Shown here in pieces: positions 6,254 through 10,185 of a stretch of DNA of 10,185 nucleotides. Made by a program: the position numbers and the translations under genes. The stretch covers positions 1 through 10,185 of the forward strand of contig JAENXG010000070.1 in assembly GCA_016649675.1 (NCBI GenBank). Direction: 5' to 3'. Under the pieces are notes generated by a model. It was not told where the DNA came from. It did no database searches and was given only the letters and a program-made list of their open reading frames with translations. Each line of letters opens with the position of its first letter. Positions within the stretch are counted from its first letter, which is position 1. This stretch comes from Methyloceanibacter sp. (GTDB lineage Bacteria > Pseudomonadota > Alphaproteobacteria > Rhizobiales > Methyloligellaceae).

Positions 6254-6260
6254 CGGGAGA

Positions 6261-6284
6261 ATGGCAGAGAAAATGGCTGAGAGG
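6261..6284 (+). repeat. 12-base tandem duplication of the permease start
   Basis: ATGGCAGAGAAA (6261-6272) is followed directly by ATGGCTGAGAGG (6273-6284), encoding MAEK-MAER. The remnant copy at 699 has a single unit (MAEK then RHEGG), so the intact gene appears to have duplicated its first four codons, giving two in-frame start codons. Three bases differ between the units. Confidence 0.65.
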
Positions 6285-7823
6285 CGACATGAGGGCGGGG
6301 TTTTCTACCGCGTCCCCGACAAGGACTATTTCGACCAGCGCGAGCTCAGGCGCCACGCCGGTGTATTCTACTTGTGGGCGCTCGGCGTCGCCGCGGTGAT
6401 TTCGGGGGACTTCTCGGGTTGGAACCTGGGCTTTGCCGTTGGCGGCTGGGGCGGCATGTTCCTCGGCACGATCATCATCATGATCATGTATCTCGGCCTC
6501 ACCTACTCCATCGCCGAGATGAGTCCGGCGCTGCCGCATACGGGCGGCGCCTATTCGTTTGCACGGACCGCCTTCGGGCCTTGGGGCGGCTTCATCACCG
6601 GCGTTGCCGAGAACATCGAATATGTGCTCACGCCGGCGGTCATCGTGTTCTTCATCGGCACCTATCTCACGGCAATTTTTGAGACACCGGCTGCGTTCCA
6701 GCCCGTCTGGTGGATCTGCAGTTACATCGTCTTTGTCGGGGTTAACGCCCGTGGCGTCGAGCTATCCTTTTTAGTTACCGCCATCATGACCCTGTCCGCG
6801 ATATCGTTGTTGGTCATCTTCGCCATCAGCGCGACTCCGTTCTTCGACTTCGGCAAATACGCGATGAATATCGGCGCTGATCCGACGACAGGAGCGGCGG
6901 TGGAGCTGCCTGAGGGCCATGGTCCCCTCCTGCCGTTCGGGATCTACGGCATCCTCGCATCGCTGCCCTTTGCGGTGTGGCTGTTCCTCGCCATCGAGCA
7001 GCTGCCGCTCGCGGCAGAAGAGTCGGCCGATCCGAAACGCGACATGCCGAAGGGCATCTTGCTCGGCATGTTCACGCTGATCGCTCTTGGGTTCATGGTC
7101 CTCATCTTCAATCCGGCGATCCCCATCGAACGCCAAGTGACCGACGCTGCCGGCGCAGTCACGACCGTTCACGGCGCCTTTGCCCTCGGTACGTCGGGCG
7201 AGCCGATCCTCGACGGCTTCCGCGCAATTTTCGGATCGAACTGGGCGAAGGCACTGGCGCTGATCGCCGTTACCGGGCTGGTCGCAAGCTTCCACGCGAT
7301 CATCTTCGCCTATGGCCGGCAGATTTACTCCCTGTCGCGGGCGGGCTACTTCCCGCATTTCCTGTCGGTCACCCACGGCACGCACAAGACACCGAATGTG
7401 GCGCTGGTTGCCGGCGGCTTAGTCGGGCTCGCCGTGATGCTGGTCGTGTGGTTCACCATGGGCGGCGAGGCGGCGGGGTCATTCATCGGCAGCGTGCTCC
7501 TCAACATGGCCGTTTTCGGGGCGATGATCTCGTATCTCCTGCAAGGGCTCACCTTCATCCAGCTGCGCCGGCGCTTCCCCAAAATAGAACGGCCGTTTCG
7601 CAGCCCGTTCGGTGTGCTTGGCGCCGCGCTCACCGTGATCATCGCGCTCGTGACCATTGGCTTCCAGCTCGCCGATCCCGTATACCGAACCGGCGTGATC
7701 GGCGTGGTGATCTGGTATGCGCTCGCCGTCGTCTACTTCGCGGCCTACGGACGGAAGACGCTGGTCTACTCGCCCGAGGAGGATTTCGCGGTGAAGCATC
7801 GCGAAGGCGCTGCCTCGATGTAG
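6261..7823 (+). CDS. eat: Ethanolamine permease-type APC transporter
   Basis: A 520-residue inner-membrane transporter. Residues 22-34 (DYFDQRELRRHAG), GDFSGWNLGF (49-58) in the first helix region, LPHTGGAYSFAR (91-102), GPWGGFITGVAENIEYVLTPA (from about 105) and AIEQLPLAAEE are the blocks that mark the ethanolamine permease branch of the APC superfamily (the TIGR00908/TC 2.A.3.5 type). About twelve hydrophobic helices are followed by a short charged C-terminus (SPEEDFAVKHREG). A loop of about 30 residues (GADPTTGAAVELPEGHGP) lies between helices in the first half. The gene starts at ATG 6261, next to a good ribosome binding site and with a duplicated start. The downstream ligase and aldehyde dehydrogenase support import of ethanolamine or a similar amine for use as carbon and nitrogen source. 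Substrate follows from family and context, not from diagnostic residues. Confidence 0.88.
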   Translation: MAEKMAERRHEGGVFYRVPDKDYFDQRELRRHAGVFYLWALGVAAVISGDFSGWNLGFAVGGWGGMFLGTIIIMIMYLGLTYSIAEMSPALPHTGGAYSFARTAFGPWGGFITGVAENIEYVLTPAVIVFFIGTYLTAIFETPAAFQPVWWICSYIVFVGVNARGVELSFLVTAIMTLSAISLLVIFAISATPFFDFGKYAMNIGADPTTGAAVELPEGHGPLLPFGIYGILASLPFAVWLFLAIEQLPLAAEESADPKRDMPKGILLGMFTLIALGFMVLIFNPAIPIERQVTDAAGAVTTVHGAFALGTSGEPILDGFRAIFGSNWAKALALIAVTGLVASFHAIIFAYGRQIYSLSRAGYFPHFLSVTHGTHKTPNVALVAGGLVGLAVMLVVWFTMGGEAAGSFIGSVLLNMAVFGAMISYLLQGLTFIQLRRRFPKIERPFRSPFGVLGAALTVIIALVTIGFQLADPVYRTGVIGVVIWYALAVVYFAAYGRKTLVYSPEEDFAVKHREGAASM

Positions 7824-7849
7824 CGGCGCGAAACCGAACCCTCATCAAG

Positions 7850-7885
7850 CCGGTCCGTTTTCGAAGGGGCCGGCAATCCCTTCGA
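7850..7885 (+). promoter_or_regulatory. Two mutually exclusive hairpins in the ligase leader
   Basis: Between the permease stop and the ligase start, CCGGTCC (7850-7856) can pair with GGGCCGG (7867-7873; one G-U pair), or TCGAAGGG (7861-7868) can pair perfectly with CCCTTCGA (7878-7885, 9-base loop). The two stems share 7867-7868 and cannot form together. The only Shine-Dalgarno-like sequence for the ligase, GAGG at 7884-7887, is partly inside the second stem, so that stem could limit ligase translation relative to the permease. Regulatory role is inference. Confidence 0.4.
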
Positions 7886-7896
7886 GGCCTCTCCCG

Positions 7897-9267
7897 ATGC
7901 CCGGCATGTTGACATTGAAAGACCTGCAAGCGGCCGTGGCCGCCGGCGAGATCGACACCGTCGTGGTCTGCTTGCCGGACATGCAGGGAAGGCTGGTCGG
8001 CAAACGCATGCACGCGAACTATTTCCTCGAAAGTGCTCACGAGGAAACGCATGGCTGCGACTACCTGCTCGCCAACGACATCGATATGGAGCCGGTGCCG
8101 GGATACGCGGTGGCCAATTGGGAGAAGGGCTACGGCGATTTCGTCATGAAGCCCGACCTCGCGACGCTGCGGCGGATTCCGTGGCTGCCCGCAACGGCGC
8201 TGGTTCTGTGCGACGTGCTCGACCATCATACTCACGAGGCGCTGGCGCATAGCCCGCGCGGGATGCTGCGCAAGCAGATCGCGCGGCTCGCCGCGATGAA
8301 CATGTCATCGCTGTTCGCTTCGGAGCTCGAGTTCTACCTGTTCGATGAGACGTACGAGTCGGCGCAGGCGAAGGCCTGGCAGGATATCAAGACGACCGGC
8401 AGCTACATCCAGGACTACCACGTCTTCCAGACGACCAAGGAGGAGGGCGTGATGCGGGCAATCCGCAATGGACTGCAGGGCGCCGGCATTGCGGTCGAGA
8501 ATTCAAAGGGCGAATGGGGGCCGGGCCAGGAGGAGATCAATGTCCGCTACGCCGACCCTCTGACCATGGCCGACTGGCACGTCATCCTCAAGAACGGCTG
8601 CAAGGAGATCGCCCACTCGCTCGGCAAGGCCCTCACCTTCATGGCCAAATGGCGCTACGACCTCGCCGGCTCGTCGAGCCACATCCACGCCTCGCTGTGG
8701 GACGCTGCTGGCAAGACGCCGCTTTTCCTCGATGCCAAAGCCGAGCACGGCATGTCGGCCTTGATGCGCCATTACGTGGCGGGACAGCTCGCTTATGCGC
8801 GGGAGATCACCTGGTTCCTCGCGCCCTATATCAATTCCTACAAGCGCTTCCAGGTTGGCACCTTCGCGCCGACCAAGGCCATCTGGTCGATGGACAACCG
8901 CACGGCCGGCTTCCGCCTCTGTGGGGCGGGCAGCAAAGCCATCCGCATCGAGTGCCGCATTGGCGGCGCCGATCTCAATCCCTATCTTGCCTTTGCCGCG
9001 CTGATTGCTGCCGGGCTTGCCGGCATCGATCAGGAGCTGGAGCTCGAAGCGCCTTATGTCGGCGACGCCTATCAAGGCAAGGCGCTTACCGAGGTGCCGA
9101 AAACGCTGCGCGAGGCGACGGAATTGATGAGGACGTCGAAAATGCTGCGGGCTGCCTTCGGCGACGAGGTCATCGACCACTATGTGCACACTGCAAATTG
9201 GGAACAGTTCGAGTATGACCGCCGCATCACGGATTGGGAGCTCAAACGCGGCTTCGAGCGATATTGA
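7897..9267 (+). CDS. Glutamine-synthetase-like gamma-glutamyl-amide ligase
   Basis: 456 residues with the glutamine synthetase catalytic core: metal-binding SELEFYLF (E143, E145), GPGQEEINVRY (Q211-E213), SSSHIHASLW (H262, H264), INSYKRF (312-318), MDNRTAGFRL (332-341) and RIECRIGGADLNPYLAFAA (from R350). The N-terminal beta-grasp part carries DMQGRLVGKRM, and the DGSS ammonium-site loop of true glutamine synthetase is absent, the corresponding stretch reading HGCDYLLANDIDMEP. This is the pattern of PuuA/GlnA3/GlnA4-type enzymes that join glutamate to an amine with ATP, giving gamma-glutamyl amides, not of GlnA. With an ethanolamine-type permease upstream and an aldehyde dehydrogenase 16 bases downstream, gamma-glutamylethanolamide synthesis is the best guess; putrescine, methylamine or another amine is possible. 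No clear strong ribosome binding site. Start ATG 7897 is supported by the conserved MPGMLTL in the 2533 remnant. Confidence 0.9.
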   Translation: MPGMLTLKDLQAAVAAGEIDTVVVCLPDMQGRLVGKRMHANYFLESAHEETHGCDYLLANDIDMEPVPGYAVANWEKGYGDFVMKPDLATLRRIPWLPATALVLCDVLDHHTHEALAHSPRGMLRKQIARLAAMNMSSLFASELEFYLFDETYESAQAKAWQDIKTTGSYIQDYHVFQTTKEEGVMRAIRNGLQGAGIAVENSKGEWGPGQEEINVRYADPLTMADWHVILKNGCKEIAHSLGKALTFMAKWRYDLAGSSSHIHASLWDAAGKTPLFLDAKAEHGMSALMRHYVAGQLAYAREITWFLAPYINSYKRFQVGTFAPTKAIWSMDNRTAGFRLCGAGSKAIRIECRIGGADLNPYLAFAALIAAGLAGIDQELELEAPYVGDAYQGKALTEVPKTLREATELMRTSKMLRAAFGDEVIDHYVHTANWEQFEYDRRITDWELKRGFERY

Positions 9268-9283
9268 GGTGGCCGGAGAAACT

Positions 9284-10185
9284 ATGTCGGAAAGCATCAA
9301 GATCATCTCCCCTATCGACGGCTCGGTCTATGCCGAGCGCCCGGTCGCGCGTGACGCCGATATCGAGGCCGCGGTCTCGTCGGCGCGCGCCGCGTTGCCT
9401 GAGTGGAAGACCCTTCCCGTCCCTGAGCGCGCGCGTTACATGCTCGCCTTTCTCGACGCGCTCCTGGCAATGAACGACGACGTAACGGTCGAGCTCGCCT
9501 GGCAAATGGGCCGGCCGGTCCGCTATGGCGGCGAGAAGGGCGGCGTCGAGGAACGCGTACGCGCCATGGCGCCGCTGGCCGAGGAGGTGCTTCGACCCTA
9601 TTACCCGCCGGAAAAGCCTGGCTTCCGCCGCTATATCGCGCGCGAGCCGGTTGGCTTGGTAATGGTGATCGCGCCGTGGAACTATCCTTATCTCACCGCG
9701 ATCAACACCATCGTGCCGGGGCTGCTGGCCGGCAACGCCATCCTCCTGAAGCACGCCGCGCAGACGCTGCTCGTCGGCGAGCGCCTCGCCGAGGCCTTCC
9801 GTCAGGCAGGCCTGCCCAAGGGTCTCTTCCACAATCTGGTCCTGTCGCATCAGCAGACCGAGAAGCTCATCGGCTCGGGCCGGATCGACCACATCAATTT
9901 TACCGGCTCGGTCGCCGGCGGGCGCGCCATCGAGCGCGCCGCCGCCGGCACGTTCGCCTCGATCGGGCTCGAGCTCGGCGGCAAGGATCCAGCCTATGTG
10001 CGCGCCGACGCCAAGCTCGATCATGCCATCGAGAACCTGGTCGACGGCGCGTTCTACAATTCCGGCCAATGCTGCTGCGGGGTGGAGCGCATCTATGTCG
10101 ATGCGCGCGTGCACGATGCTTTCGTCGAGGGCTTCGCCGATCTCACCCGGAAATATGTTGTCGGTAATCCGCTCGACGCGGCGAC
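9284..10185 (+). CDS. NAD(P)-dependent aldehyde dehydrogenase, 3' end outside window
   Basis: An open frame from ATG 9284 (MSESIKIISPIDGSVYAERP) runs without a stop to the window end, giving 300 codons of the usual approximately 450-490. It has the aldehyde dehydrogenase landmarks: REPVGLVMVIAPWNYPY with the substrate-pocket Asn N133, LLAGNAILLKHA of the cofactor fold, INFTGSVAGGRAIE, the general base E230 in LELGGKDP, and the catalytic cysteine in SGQCCCG (C264 by the usual 34-residue spacing from the glutamate). The Lys that normally binds the NADP phosphate/adenosine ribose is the K of LLKHA. It starts 16 bases after the ligase stop, with GGAG at 9275-9278, so it is in the same operon. Expected role: oxidise a gamma-glutamylated aldehyde or a free amino-aldehyde to the acid. 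Family sure, substrate inferred. Confidence 0.93.
   Translation, partial: MSESIKIISPIDGSVYAERPVARDADIEAAVSSARAALPEWKTLPVPERARYMLAFLDALLAMNDDVTVELAWQMGRPVRYGGEKGGVEERVRAMAPLAEEVLRPYYPPEKPGFRRYIAREPVGLVMVIAPWNYPYLTAINTIVPGLLAGNAILLKHAAQTLLVGERLAEAFRQAGLPKGLFHNLVLSHQQTEKLIGSGRIDHINFTGSVAGGRAIERAAAGTFASIGLELGGKDPAYVRADAKLDHAIENLVDGAFYNSGQCCCGVERIYVDARVHDAFVEGFADLTRKYVVGNPLDAA

Noticed and set aside
638..6260. Insertion sequence or transposon carrying the kinase-flavoenzyme block
   Set aside because: No transposase, integrase, terminal inverted repeats or clear target duplication were seen; only short similarity at the breakpoints.
7897..9267. Housekeeping glutamine synthetase GlnA
   Set aside because: The ammonium-site DGSS loop is missing and the MQGRLVGKRM start and operon partners match gamma-glutamyl-amine ligases.

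Overview
The window is GC-rich, densely coding and entirely on the plus strand. Codon use, very short intergenic gaps and the protein families suggest an alphaproteobacterium, most likely of the Hyphomicrobiales (Rhizobiales); this is an inference from style and content, not a search. No rRNA, tRNA, CRISPR array, transposase or phage gene is visible.

Layout: (i) 2-637, the 3' part of an N-formylglutamate amidohydrolase-family gene, cut by the window start. (ii) 638-905, a spacer holding a tandem 13-base repeat, a remnant of the 5' end of an ethanolamine-permease-like gene, and a G-tract cluster. (iii) 906-2447, an APC permease of the amino acid/choline type. (iv) 2448-2636, a spacer with a hairpin and a remnant of the 5' end of a glutamine-synthetase-like gene. 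(v) 2637-3539, a choline/ethanolamine-kinase-like phosphotransferase, overlapping by 4 bases (vi) 3536-5986, an 816-residue FAD oxidoreductase fused to GcvT/aminomethyltransferase domains (dimethylglycine/sarcosine dehydrogenase type). (vii) 5987-6260, a spacer with a broken 3' end of the same permease type and a strong GC hairpin. (viii) 6261-7823, an intact ethanolamine-permease-type transporter. (ix) 7897-9267, a glutamine-synthetase-like gamma-glutamyl-amide ligase. (x) 9284-10185, an aldehyde dehydrogenase that runs off the window.

Working together (inference): permease, gamma-glutamyl ligase and aldehyde dehydrogenase fit a gamma-glutamylation route for a small amine, probably ethanolamine: import, ATP-dependent capping with glutamate, oxidation of the alcohol to aldehyde then acid, and hydrolysis to release glutamate and glycine. 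The amidohydrolase-family protein is a candidate for the last step; an alcohol dehydrogenase is expected outside the window. The inserted block (choline-type permease, kinase-like protein, demethylating flavoenzyme) could feed the route from methylated amines such as N-methylated ethanolamines or dimethylglycine.

The most notable observation is a set of three gene scars. The 5' end (about 685-794) and the 3' end (about 5987-6173) of a diverged copy of the permease flank the whole 5.2-kb block, and a decayed 5' end of a second ligase gene (2533-about 2628) sits inside that block. The locus therefore seems to have been built by duplication of permease-ligase units followed by insertion/replacement and deletion.
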